Positions 1-6,744 of a stretch of 16,840 bases of DNA are shown here, in pieces. Within the stretch, counting starts at the first letter, position 1, and every line of letters begins with the position of its first letter. The stretch covers positions 1 through 16,840 of the forward strand of contig JANWHV010000178.1 in assembly GCA_025450255.1 (NCBI GenBank). Direction: 5' to 3'. Made by a program: the position numbers and the translations under genes. The stretch comes from Chloroflexota bacterium (GTDB taxonomy: Bacteria; Chloroflexota; UBA5177; JANWHV01). The notes under the pieces are model-generated. The model saw only the letters and a list, made by a program, of their open reading frames with translations. It was not told where the DNA came from and made no database searches.

Positions 1-2
1 AG

Positions 3-53
3 CGGAGACAGGTTCTGGACGACCTGTTGGCGCTCGACGTAGACCTATTCTGA
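3..53 (+). CDS. C-terminal tail of an unidentified upstream gene (partial)
   Basis: One frame is open from the window edge to a TGA at 51-53 and reads RRQVLDDLLALDVDLF. It is an acidic, leucine-rich tail with the composition of a real C-terminus. The other two forward frames give Arg/Cys/Trp-rich or unremarkable peptides. Only 16 residues are visible, so no family can be named. A chance open frame cannot be excluded. Confidence 0.3.
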   Translation, partial: RRQVLDDLLALDVDLF

Positions 54-130
54 AAACGCCGCATCGCCAGGATCGCGGCGCGGAGTCATGCCTAACATCT
101 TGCTCGCTCACTCCATCGTGGGGCTTCGCA

Positions 131-173
131 TCCTAACGTCTCTGCGCAGCTCAACGTCCTAACGTCTCTGCGC
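131..173. repeat. Tandem 17-nt direct repeat
   Basis: The 17-mer tcctaacgtctctgcgc occurs exactly at 131-147 and again at 157-173, a 26-nt period. A degenerate relative (cctaacatcttgctcgc) lies at 91-107. The repeats sit just beyond the 3' end of the minus-strand MarR gene. No function is evident. They could be a slippage-born duplication or part of a 3' regulatory region. Confidence 0.6.
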
Positions 174-193
174 CGTGGTTCAGCTTTCGCGCG

Positions 194-652
194 TCACTCG
201 GCGACCGGGGCGAGCGACTCCGCTAGCGCCCGCAGCGACGGCAAGGCCACCATCAACATTGCTCGTTGCTCAGCGGGCAATTGCTGAATCGCCGTGCCAA
301 TTTCCACCGACTGCTGGACGGCGGCGTTTGCCAGTGCTTGCCTTCCGTAGTCCGAAATGCTGATCAGCACCGTGCGCCAATCGACGTCATCGTGACGCCG
401 GTCGACAAGGTTCTTTCGCAGCAGAATCTTGATCGTCGATGTCATGGTTGGCGCCGTAACGCCGACGCCTGACGCGAGATCGAGCATGGCGCTGGGACCG
501 TGATGAACCAGGTAGTGGAGGACCGCGCGCTGACTGCGGGTCACGCTCACATCGCCGGCAACGGACTCCCGGTTTACCACCCGCGCAATCTTAACCGCCG
601 CGTCCGCAAGCGCATTTGCAAGGATCGTAAATTCACTACTGATCTCAGCCAC
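194..652 (-). CDS. MarR-family transcriptional regulator
   Basis: This encodes a 152-residue winged-helix regulator of the MarR/SlyA type, a family that acts as dimers on short palindromes and often responds to small phenolic or oxidant ligands. The winged helix-turn-helix spans about residues 36-100. The recognition helix is TAPTMTSTIKILLRKNLV (66-83), followed by a wing RRHDDVDWRTV that keeps the family's Asp-x-Arg feature. Flanking helices (5-30 and 100-150) would form the dimer interface. I chose the GTG at 652-650 because gaggtg lies 6 nt upstream; an upstream ATG at 688 would add 12 residues and has no such site. The gene is divergent from rpe, and inverted repeats with TAGC/GCTA half-sites lie in the shared intergenic region, so autoregulation is plausible. 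The ligand and targets are unknown. Confidence 0.85.
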   Translation of the reverse strand: MAEISSEFTILANALADAAVKIARVVNRESVAGDVSVTRSQRAVLHYLVHHGPSAMLDLASGVGVTAPTMTSTIKILLRKNLVDRRHDDVDWRTVLISISDYGRQALANAAVQQSVEIGTAIQQLPAEQRAMLMVALPSLRALAESLAPVAE

Positions 653-680
653 CGTCCTCACCTCAAATCTCAAGCCGCAT

Positions 681-749
681 CTAGCCAAATAATACGCTAG
701 GCAAAGTATACGTTAGAAATGTCCCTTGTGCATAGCTTCAGCGTGCTAT
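681..749. promoter_or_regulatory. Candidate MarR operators (two inverted repeats) with marR promoter region
   Basis: Two inverted repeats share TAGC/GCTA half-sites: ctagc-N10-gctag at 681-700 and atagc-N8-gctat at 732-749. SlyA-type MarR proteins recognise TTAGC...GCTAA palindromes, so the half-sites fit the adjacent regulator. The first repeat overlaps a minus-strand -10-like TATTAT (694-689), about 40 nt upstream of the GTG start. The unequal spacers weaken the case. The whole 653-947 gap is AT-richer than its neighbours and holds no gene I can support. Confidence 0.35.
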
Positions 750-806
750 AACTTAGAATGCTTATATTTTACTATGCCCTTGACTTAATACGTTTATCTC
801 ATCAAA

Positions 807-815
807 TGCTATACC
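807..815 (+). promoter_or_regulatory. Extended -10 promoter candidate for rpe
   Basis: The string TGCTATACC has the extended -10 pattern TGn followed by a TATACC hexamer. Transcription would start near 822, giving a leader of about 125 nt before the rpe ATG. No -35 is correctly spaced; a TTGACT at 780-785 is 24 nt away, too far. The first leader bases would form the 821-837 hairpin. Confidence 0.35.
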
Positions 816-820
816 GTGAC

Positions 821-940
821 TTCGGGCTTGTCCCGAAGGCCTCCTGGGCACCTGGTAGGCAATGAGGCGCACGACCAAGGACAATGGATCGTGGCTGGGC
901 CATCGCCTTTGCGCTTGCCGGCCATTGTTGTCTGGAGGTT
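821..940 (+). promoter_or_regulatory. Structured 5' leader of rpe that may mask its ribosome-binding site
   Basis: The leader starts with a strong hairpin, ttcggg/cccgaa (821-826 with 832-837). Further on, ccaaggacaatgg (875-887) is partly complementary to ccattgttgtctgg (922-935), pairing CAATGG with CCATTG and CCA with TGG. This stem encloses a small tggc/gcca hairpin. Its 3' arm runs into the ggaggt ribosome-binding site at 934-939. It matches no riboswitch class that I recognise. It could be a translational control element or incidental structure. Confidence 0.3.
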
Positions 941-947
941 CCATTAC

Positions 948-1709
948 ATGGGCATCGATCAAACTTCTGGTGGCGAACGACCTCAAGGCATACGTTTGGC
1001 GCCCTCGATAATGACGGCCGACCTTGGCCGATTGGACGACGAGATCAAGCGCGTCGAGGCAGCCGGCGCTGACTGGATCCATCTCGACGTTCTGGATGGC
1101 AGATGCGTGCCGAAGATTTCGATCGGCCCGGTCGTCGTGGCCGCCGTACGGCGGGCGACCTCACTGCCGCTCGATGTCCATTTGATGATTGTCGAGCCCG
1201 ACCGCTATGTACCGGCGTTCGTCGATGCCGGCGCCACGGGCATCACCGTTCACGCGGAGGCGTGCGTCCATTTGCACCGGCAGCTCCGCCAGATTCGCGA
1301 GCTGGGCGCGCGCGCCGCCGTCGCGCTGAATCCCGCCACGCCACTCGTCGCGGTCGAGGAGGTAGTCCAAGAGATCGACATGCTGCTCATCATGAGCGTG
1401 AACCCTGGGTTCGGCGGTCAGTCGTTTATTTCACATTCGATTGACAAGGTTCGCCGCGCTCGGAAAATGCTGGACGACGCGCGGTCACCGGCGGACCTGC
1501 AAGTCGACGGGGGCATTGGCGCCGAAAACATCGCCATGGTTGCGCGGGCGGGCGCCGACGTGTTCGTTACTGGCTCTTCGGTCTTTAACCAGGCAAAAAC
1601 GGTGCGGGAATCCATCGGCTTGCTGCGCGAGGCCCTGGCCGCGGCCGGCTACGTAACCGTGGGGTCAGACTCGCCTGGCCGCGCCTCAACTCGAGAGATT
1701 GAGCCTTGA
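948..1709 (+). CDS. rpe: Ribulose-phosphate 3-epimerase
   Basis: This enzyme interconverts D-ribulose 5-phosphate and D-xylulose 5-phosphate in the pentose phosphate pathway, in the cytoplasm. The 253-residue TIM barrel shows LAPSIMTADLGRL at the N-terminus, the metal ligands H45 and D47 in WIHLDVLDG, H78 in LDVHLM, the phosphate loop MSVNPGFGGQ (149-158), and D187 in VDGGIG. The ATG at 948 was chosen because ggaggt lies 8 nt upstream; a GTG 44 codons earlier has no support. Family members are usually about 220 residues, so both ends are slightly longer here. The usual DVMDGxFVPN segment reads DVLDGRCVPK, a mild deviation. It faces a MarR gene divergently and overlaps the 3' end of gatD by 24 bp. 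Confidence 0.95.
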   Translation: MGIDQTSGGERPQGIRLAPSIMTADLGRLDDEIKRVEAAGADWIHLDVLDGRCVPKISIGPVVVAAVRRATSLPLDVHLMIVEPDRYVPAFVDAGATGITVHAEACVHLHRQLRQIRELGARAAVALNPATPLVAVEEVVQEIDMLLIMSVNPGFGGQSFISHSIDKVRRARKMLDDARSPADLQVDGGIGAENIAMVARAGADVFVTGSSVFNQAKTVRESIGLLREALAAAGYVTVGSDSPGRASTREIEP

Positions 1710-2429
1710 CAAAACCGCGGCTCGCGCTCGTGCCTCCGTGGCGTCGTCGAGTGGCTTCAGAGGCCCCGCGATACCTTTTCGCGCCAGGGCGAGACCGATC
1801 AACTCGTCCGCGAGATCGGGGTTCTTTGGTAGCAGCGAGCCGTGAAGATACGTTCCAAAAGCGTTCCCTTCAAGGGCTCCCTCGAAACCATCCACGCCAT
1901 TATTTCCTGATCCGGTAACGACCTTGGCGAGCGGCCGCGATCCGGTTAACGTGGTGCGCCCGCCGTGGTTCTCGAATCCGACCAACCAGTTGCCGGCCCG
2001 CCGCGCCGCCACGTTCCCAACAAAGCGCGGCACCCCAGCTCCGGCGTGTTCGGTGTATGCCTTGAAGTGTCCGACCCCCGGTAACGGATCGCCCGCCGCC
2101 GGCTTATAGTACTCGGCCAGAAGCTGATAGCCGCCGCATACCGCCAGGCAGACAAGGCCGCCCTCCAGTGCGGCACGAAGCCCCGGCGCTTTGGTGAGCA
2201 CGATGTCCCTGGCCGCGATGGTCTGCTGGCGATCCTCGCCGCCGCCGATAAATGCCATGTCATATGACTCGAAACGAGGCGACTCGGAAACGTCTATTTC
2301 ATCGACCTGCAAGTCGATGTCGCGCCACGCGCAGCGCCTTTGCAAGCACAGTACATTACCCGCGTCGCTGTATAAGTTCAACAAACGCGGATAGAGATAG
2401 GCGAGTCGAACCTGATGCCGCGCGCTCAT
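1686..2429 (-). CDS. gatD: Lipid II isoglutaminyl synthase, glutaminase subunit GatD
   Basis: GatD releases ammonia from glutamine and passes it to MurT, which amidates the alpha-carboxyl of D-Glu in the lipid II stem peptide. It is a 247-residue class I glutamine amidotransferase (CobB/CobQ-like). Features include FIGGGEDRQQ (60-69), the nucleophile C98 in AVCGGYQLL, and H196 in GTYLHGSLLPKNP. The ATG at 2429-2427 overlaps the murT stop as ATGA, indicating translational coupling, and ggag lies 6 nt upstream. An upstream in-frame extension through murT is an out-of-frame reading of that gene and was rejected. The 3' end overlaps rpe, so transcription of the two genes converges with no terminator visible between them. 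Confidence 0.92.
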   Translation of the reverse strand: MSARHQVRLAYLYPRLLNLYSDAGNVLCLQRRCAWRDIDLQVDEIDVSESPRFESYDMAFIGGGEDRQQTIAARDIVLTKAPGLRAALEGGLVCLAVCGGYQLLAEYYKPAAGDPLPGVGHFKAYTEHAGAGVPRFVGNVAARRAGNWLVGFENHGGRTTLTGSRPLAKVVTGSGNNGVDGFEGALEGNAFGTYLHGSLLPKNPDLADELIGLALARKGIAGPLKPLDDATEARARAAVLSRLNLSS

Positions 2430-3883
2430 GCTTGTCTCCGCCAATACTGTTGCGTATGGCCGCTCCGGGCCAGGACATCGCGCGCCGCCAACATCGCCGT
2501 GTAGGTAGCCAGTACCGTGACCGACGCGCCTGCCACGGCATTGTGTAGCGATTGTCGCATTGCCGCGCCGACGTCGCGAGGCAGAACTGCCGGCGCCGCG
2601 TCCTGGCCGGCATACTTTAGCCGTAACGCCATATCCTCCGCGCGAGTGCCGCCGCACAGCACCGGCCCCTGCCACGGCAGCAGCAACTCCAGCTGCGCGT
2701 CCCAGATCCAACTGACGTCCTCGCCGTCCGCCGCGTTGTCGCTGAGCAGAAGAACAAGCGAGTGCGACCTATCGCCCGCCGCCGCGACGCGAAATACCTC
2801 GTCCGCGCCAGTCGGGTTCTTGATCAGGAAAAGTCGGACATTATGCCCATCGGCCAGGATCGTCTCGGCGCGGCCAAACGCGCCTCTGGCTTCGCCGGCG
2901 GCTGTAGTCGCTAGCGGAAGCGCGGTCCCGGCGCACACGGCAGTGGTGATAGCGGCCGCGGCATTGTAGGCGTTGTACCGGCCTGGGAGCGACAGCGCGC
3001 AAGTCGCCTCCGCCCCATCATAGGCCATTCGTAGATCGCTGGATTCGACGCCGTGCTGCGTTACCGCGACGCTCATGTGGGGGTGCGGCCTGGAAAATCC
3101 GCACGCCGTACAGCAATAATGGCCAAGGTGCGCATACGAGATCTGATCAAAATCTAGGGTGGCTGAACATCGAGGACAAAAAAGCGAGTCGGCTGAAAGC
3201 GCCGGAACGGTCTGAGCGGCGCCATCGCCAATCCATGTGTCAATGCCGTAGAACACGACACGGCCTGTCGCGGCTTCCGCCAGCGAAGCGATCAAGGGAT
3301 CGTCCGCGTTTAGTACGACGATTGTCGACTCGGGCAATCGCGCGAGCGCCTCACGCCAGCGGTCGGCGGTCGTCGCCAGTTCGCCGTAGCGATCGAGCTG
3401 ATCGCGAAAGAGATTGATCAGCGTCACCACGCGAGGGCTTACTTCCTTCAGCACGCGCGGCAGAGCCGCCTCATCGACCTCGAACAAGCCGGTGAGACGC
3501 ACCGCGTGACGAACGCGCCCGGTTAAGGCGCTCTCTCGCACCAGGGTGCTGGCGATGCCTCTTATCATGTTAGATCCGGCGCGATTATGTAAAACGTGTC
3601 TGCCGGCTGCGCGTAGTGCCGATGCCGCGAGCATCGTGGTCGTCGTTTTTCCGTTGGTGCCGGCGACGACGATCGTGCCGTCTCCCAGTTGGCTTGCGAG
3701 AAAACGCGCGCTCCGCGGCTCAATGCGCAGGCTGACCAGTCCTGGTAGGCTCGTACCCCCGTGGCCGAGCAGACTGCTGGCGGCGGCGGCGGCGTGTGCC
3801 GCGGCTACCGCCAGGGTCAGGCGCGGTCGAACAGGGAAGCCGGCCGAGGGAGCCGCTGAGGACTTTTGCGACGTCGCGGGCAC
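2426..3883 (-). CDS. murT: Lipid II isoglutaminyl synthase, Mur-ligase-like subunit MurT
   Basis: MurT activates the D-Glu alpha-carboxyl of lipid II with ATP and uses GatD-supplied ammonia to form D-isoglutamine, at the cytoplasmic face of the membrane. The 485-residue protein has the Mur ligase P-loop GTNGKTTTT (75-83), a Mur central domain with FEVDEAAL (134-141) and NLFRDQLDRYGE (157-168), and a MurT-type C-terminal domain. A Cys4 zinc-ribbon insert, C236/C239 with C258/C261 (CPRC...CTAC), is typical of MurT and absent from ordinary Mur ligases. I preferred the GTG at 3883 because aggtgg lies 5 nt upstream; a GTG at 3892 would add three residues. It is the first gene of a two-gene operon with gatD and is divergent from secA. 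Confidence 0.92.
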   Translation of the reverse strand: MPATSQKSSAAPSAGFPVRPRLTLAVAAAHAAAAASSLLGHGGTSLPGLVSLRIEPRSARFLASQLGDGTIVVAGTNGKTTTTMLAASALRAAGRHVLHNRAGSNMIRGIASTLVRESALTGRVRHAVRLTGLFEVDEAALPRVLKEVSPRVVTLINLFRDQLDRYGELATTADRWREALARLPESTIVVLNADDPLIASLAEAATGRVVFYGIDTWIGDGAAQTVPALSADSLFCPRCSATLDFDQISYAHLGHYCCTACGFSRPHPHMSVAVTQHGVESSDLRMAYDGAEATCALSLPGRYNAYNAAAAITTAVCAGTALPLATTAAGEARGAFGRAETILADGHNVRLFLIKNPTGADEVFRVAAAGDRSHSLVLLLSDNAADGEDVSWIWDAQLELLLPWQGPVLCGGTRAEDMALRLKYAGQDAAPAVLPRDVGAAMRQSLHNAVAGASVTVLATYTAMLAARDVLARSGHTQQYWRRQA

Positions 3884-3938
3884 GTATACCACCTAATCAT
3901 GCCATGTGCGCGTTCGGTAGGTTTGCGCACTTCGGCGA

Positions 3939-3947
3939 AGTATATCA
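3939..3947 (-). promoter_or_regulatory. Extended -10 promoter candidate for murT-gatD
   Basis: On the minus strand the string is TGATATACT, an extended -10 (TGn plus TATACT). Transcription would start near 3932, about 50 nt before the GTG start. The leader would contain an inverted repeat, gtgcgc-N13-gcgcac (3906-3911 with 3925-3930). The string cttcggcgaag (3930-3940) is a further palindrome overlapping the -10 edge. No convincing -35 is visible. Confidence 0.4.
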
Positions 3948-3952
3948 GTTCG

Positions 3953-3981
3953 TTGTCCGTACCAGGCGTCTATGCTAGACT
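3953..3981 (+). promoter_or_regulatory. SigA-type promoter candidate for secA
   Basis: A -35 TTGTCC (3953-3958) is separated by 17 nt from a -10 TAGACT (3976-3981). The -10 is preceded by TATGC, which supplies an extended TRTGn element. Transcription would start near 3988, leaving a leader of about 65 nt. The ribosome-binding site gagga lies 8 nt from the secA ATG. It lies back to back with the murT promoter. Confidence 0.5.
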
Positions 3982-4052
3982 ACCCCATGCCAAATGTACG
4001 ATAACGACACCGCGCGTGGGCGAGCAGTCCCGCCAAAAATGAGGACCCGTAA

Positions 4053-6734
4053 ATGCCCTGGTTTACCAAGATTTTGGGCGATCCAAATGAGAAAGAACTC
4101 AAGCGGATCCAGCCACTCGTAGATGATATCAACGCCCTCGAACCCGACTTCAAGGCACTGTCCGATCAGGGCCTGGCTGACAAAACGGAAGAACTCCGCA
4201 ACCGCTATTTGGAAGGCGAGGAACTCGACGATCTCCTTCCCGAAGCGTTCGCCAATGTGCGCGAGGCTTCGCTCCGCACGCTTGGTCAGCGACATTACGA
4301 TGTGCAGCTCATGGGCGGTATCGTCCTGCACAACGGCAAAATCGCCGAGATGAAGACCGGCGAGGGCAAGACATTGGTCGCGACGCTGCCAGCGTACCTC
4401 AACGCGCTCACCGGCGAAGGGGTACATCTCGTCACCGTAAATGATTATCTCGCCCGGCGCGACGCCGGCTGGAACGGCCGCATCTTTAACCTGCTCGGCC
4501 TCACCACCGGCTGCATCATTTCGAGTGGCGGCGTTGGTGACAATTCATTCGTGTTCGACCAAGCGTTTCATGATGAGCGCTCGCCCGACGAACGCTTGCG
4601 TCATCTCCGACCCGTGTCGCGCGCCGAGGCATATAAGGCTGACATTACCTACGGCACGAACAACGAATACGGTTTCGATTATCTTCGAGACAACCTCGCG
4701 CAATCCCGCGAGCAGTGCGTTCAACGATCGTTGGCCTACGCGATCATCGATGAGGTGGACAACATTCTCATCGATGAGGCGCGGACGCCGCTGATCATCA
4801 GCGGTCAGGCCGAGGAATCCCCGGAAACGTACTACCAGTTCGCCAAGCTCGTGCCAAAACTGAGCGAAGGCGAAGACTACACTGTCGATCACAAGATGCG
4901 CGCCGTGAGCCTTACCGAGATCGGCATCGCGCACATGGAAAAACTGCTTGGCGTGGAGAACATTTACGACGAGCACAACTACGAATACGCGCACTATCTC
5001 GAACAGGCGCTGAAGGCTCACGCGATCTTCCACCGCGATAAGGACTATCTTGTCCGCGACGGCAAAGTGATCATCGTCGATGAGTTCACGGGCCGCGCAC
5101 TCGAAGGCCGCCGCTTCAGCGAGGGGCTGCACCAGGCGCTCGAGGCGAAAGAGAACGTCCGCATCGAGCGCGAGAATATCACGCAGGCGACGATTACGTT
5201 TCAGAACTATTTCAGGCTCTACACGAAGCTTGCCGGCATGACTGGCACCGCCGTCACCGAGCAGGAAGAGTTCCTAAAGATTTATCGCCTGGACGTAGTC
5301 GCTATTCCAACGAACCAGCCGATGGTGCGCAAAGACATGAACGACATCGTGTTCAAGACCGAAAAGGCAAAGTTTGAGGCCGTCGTGGCCGCAATCAAGG
5401 AGCGTCAGGAAGCCGGTCAACCCATTCTGGTTGGCACCGTGTCAATCGAAAAATCGGAGCTCCTCTCCAACATGCTCCTCCGCGCGGGCGTGCCGCATAG
5501 CGTCTTGAACGCCAAACAGCACGAGAAAGAAGCGCTGATCATTGAGAAGGCCGGCCAGCAAGGCGTCGTCACGATCGCCACCAACATGGCGGGTCGCGGC
5601 ACCGACATCAAGCTTGGCGAGGGCGTCGTCGAAGCGGGCGGCTTGCACATTATCGGCACCGAGCGACACGAGTCTCGACGCATAGACAATCAGCTTCGCG
5701 GCCGATCGGGCCGTCAGGGCGACCCCGGATCGTCGCGGTTTTATGTCTCTCTGGAAGATGAGCGTATGCGCCGCGTCGGATCCGATCGAGTAAAGGGCAT
5801 CCTCGACAAGCTTGGCCTGCCGGACGACGAGCCAATCGAAAACTCCATGGTGAGCAGGAGCATCGAGAGCGCCCAGACCAAGATCGAAGGCTGGAACTTC
5901 GACTCGCGCAAATACCTCGTGCAGTATGACGACGTGATCGCCGGCCAGCGATCGGTGATTTACGCCGACCGTCAGCGTATCCTCGCCGGCGAGGATGTCA
6001 ACGACATCATCGCGCAAATGATCCACGAAGAGCTGGACGCGATCTCCGAACAGTATCTGGCCGATGACTACGCGGACAACTGGGATGTGGAAGGGCTAAT
6101 CAAGGCAGTCGGCGCCGTGTTTCCGTTGTCCGCTGAGTTTACCGAGGAATACGCGCGTGCCCAGCGCAAGGCTGACATCATCCAGGAGCTAAAGGACGAG
6201 GCCGACCTCGCATACGAGCGTCGTGAAGAACAATTCGGTCCTGAGCTTATCCGCCAGGCCGAACGCTTCTTCTTGCTTTCGATCATCGACCGGCGTTGGA
6301 TTCAACACATCGATGCCCTGGACGAGTTGCGCGAAGGCGTACAGTTGCAGTCCGCCGGCCAGCGTGATCCATTGGTGGTGTTCCGCACGACGGCGTCGAC
6401 CATGTTCGCGGAGTTACAGGCCACGATTCGCCACGAAGTCGTGCATGTCATCTACCAATTTGATATCCAGGTCGAGGCTCCCATGCCGGCGCCCGGCCTT
6501 ACCCTTACCGCGGTGCCGGGTGGCGCCGTGGCGACACACTCTTCGCCCATTCAGAACGCCACGGCGGTCGCCGATCCTCCCAGATCGGCGCCGCAGGTCG
6601 TGCGCGCCGGACCCTCGACTCGAACCATGATGGGTCCGGCGAAGGCGCCGGTAGCGGTCAACAAGCTGGGCCGTAATGACCCGTGCTGGTGTGGAAGCGG
6701 CAAAAAATTCAAGCAATGCCACGGTCGAGGATAG
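4053..6734 (+). CDS. secA: Preprotein translocase ATPase SecA
   Basis: SecA drives unfolded preproteins through SecYEG by ATP hydrolysis at the cytoplasmic membrane. The 893-residue protein has the usual length and order: Walker A MKTGEGKT (100-107), Walker B DEVD (233-236), preprotein cross-linking and scaffold domains, motif GTNNEYGFDYLRDN, the second nucleotide-binding domain with TNMAGRGTDIKLG and QLRGRSGRQGDPGSS, and a C-terminal zinc SEC-C motif CWCGSGKKFKQCH. Residues about 154-190 carry an insert relative to E. coli, ending in LRHLRPVSR, a form I associate with Chloroflexota. The Pro/Ala-rich linker before SEC-C is variable, as expected. The ATG has gagga 8 nt upstream. prfB begins 10 nt after the stop, so the two genes are probably cotranscribed. 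Confidence 0.97.
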   Translation: MPWFTKILGDPNEKELKRIQPLVDDINALEPDFKALSDQGLADKTEELRNRYLEGEELDDLLPEAFANVREASLRTLGQRHYDVQLMGGIVLHNGKIAEMKTGEGKTLVATLPAYLNALTGEGVHLVTVNDYLARRDAGWNGRIFNLLGLTTGCIISSGGVGDNSFVFDQAFHDERSPDERLRHLRPVSRAEAYKADITYGTNNEYGFDYLRDNLAQSREQCVQRSLAYAIIDEVDNILIDEARTPLIISGQAEESPETYYQFAKLVPKLSEGEDYTVDHKMRAVSLTEIGIAHMEKLLGVENIYDEHNYEYAHYLEQALKAHAIFHRDKDYLVRDGKVIIVDEFTGRALEGRRFSEGLHQALEAKENVRIERENITQATITFQNYFRLYTKLAGMTGTAVTEQEEFLKIYRLDVVAIPTNQPMVRKDMNDIVFKTEKAKFEAVVAAIKERQEAGQPILVGTVSIEKSELLSNMLLRAGVPHSVLNAKQHEKEALIIEKAGQQGVVTIATNMAGRGTDIKLGEGVVEAGGLHIIGTERHESRRIDNQLRGRSGRQGDPGSSRFYVSLEDERMRRVGSDRVKGILDKLGLPDDEPIENSMVSRSIESAQTKIEGWNFDSRKYLVQYDDVIAGQRSVIYADRQRILAGEDVNDIIAQMIHEELDAISEQYLADDYADNWDVEGLIKAVGAVFPLSAEFTEEYARAQRKADIIQELKDEADLAYERREEQFGPELIRQAERFFLLSIIDRRWIQHIDALDELREGVQLQSAGQRDPLVVFRTTASTMFAELQATIRHEVVHVIYQFDIQVEAPMPAPGLTLTAVPGGAVATHSSPIQNATAVADPPRSAPQVVRAGPSTRTMMGPAKAPVAVNKLGRNDPCWCGSGKKFKQCHGRG

Positions 6735-6744
6735 ATCGCGGCCT

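Noticed and set aside
57..80. cgccgc/gcggcg stem as a terminator for the gene ending at 53
   Set aside because: It is only six pairs with a 12-nt loop, and no T-run follows.
780..815. TTGACT (780-785) as the -35 of the rpe promoter
   Set aside because: It is 24 nt from TATACC, outside the workable spacing, and no better -10 lies at 16-18 nt.
762..1082. Minus-strand 106-residue open frame over the rpe leader and start
   Set aside because: It overlaps the conserved rpe N-terminus antisense, shows no ribosome-binding site and has shadow-frame composition.
3936..3952. cgaa...ttcg as a LexA box between murT and secA
   Set aside because: The half-sites are separated by nine bases and lack the terminal C/G of CGAAC-N4-GTTCG.
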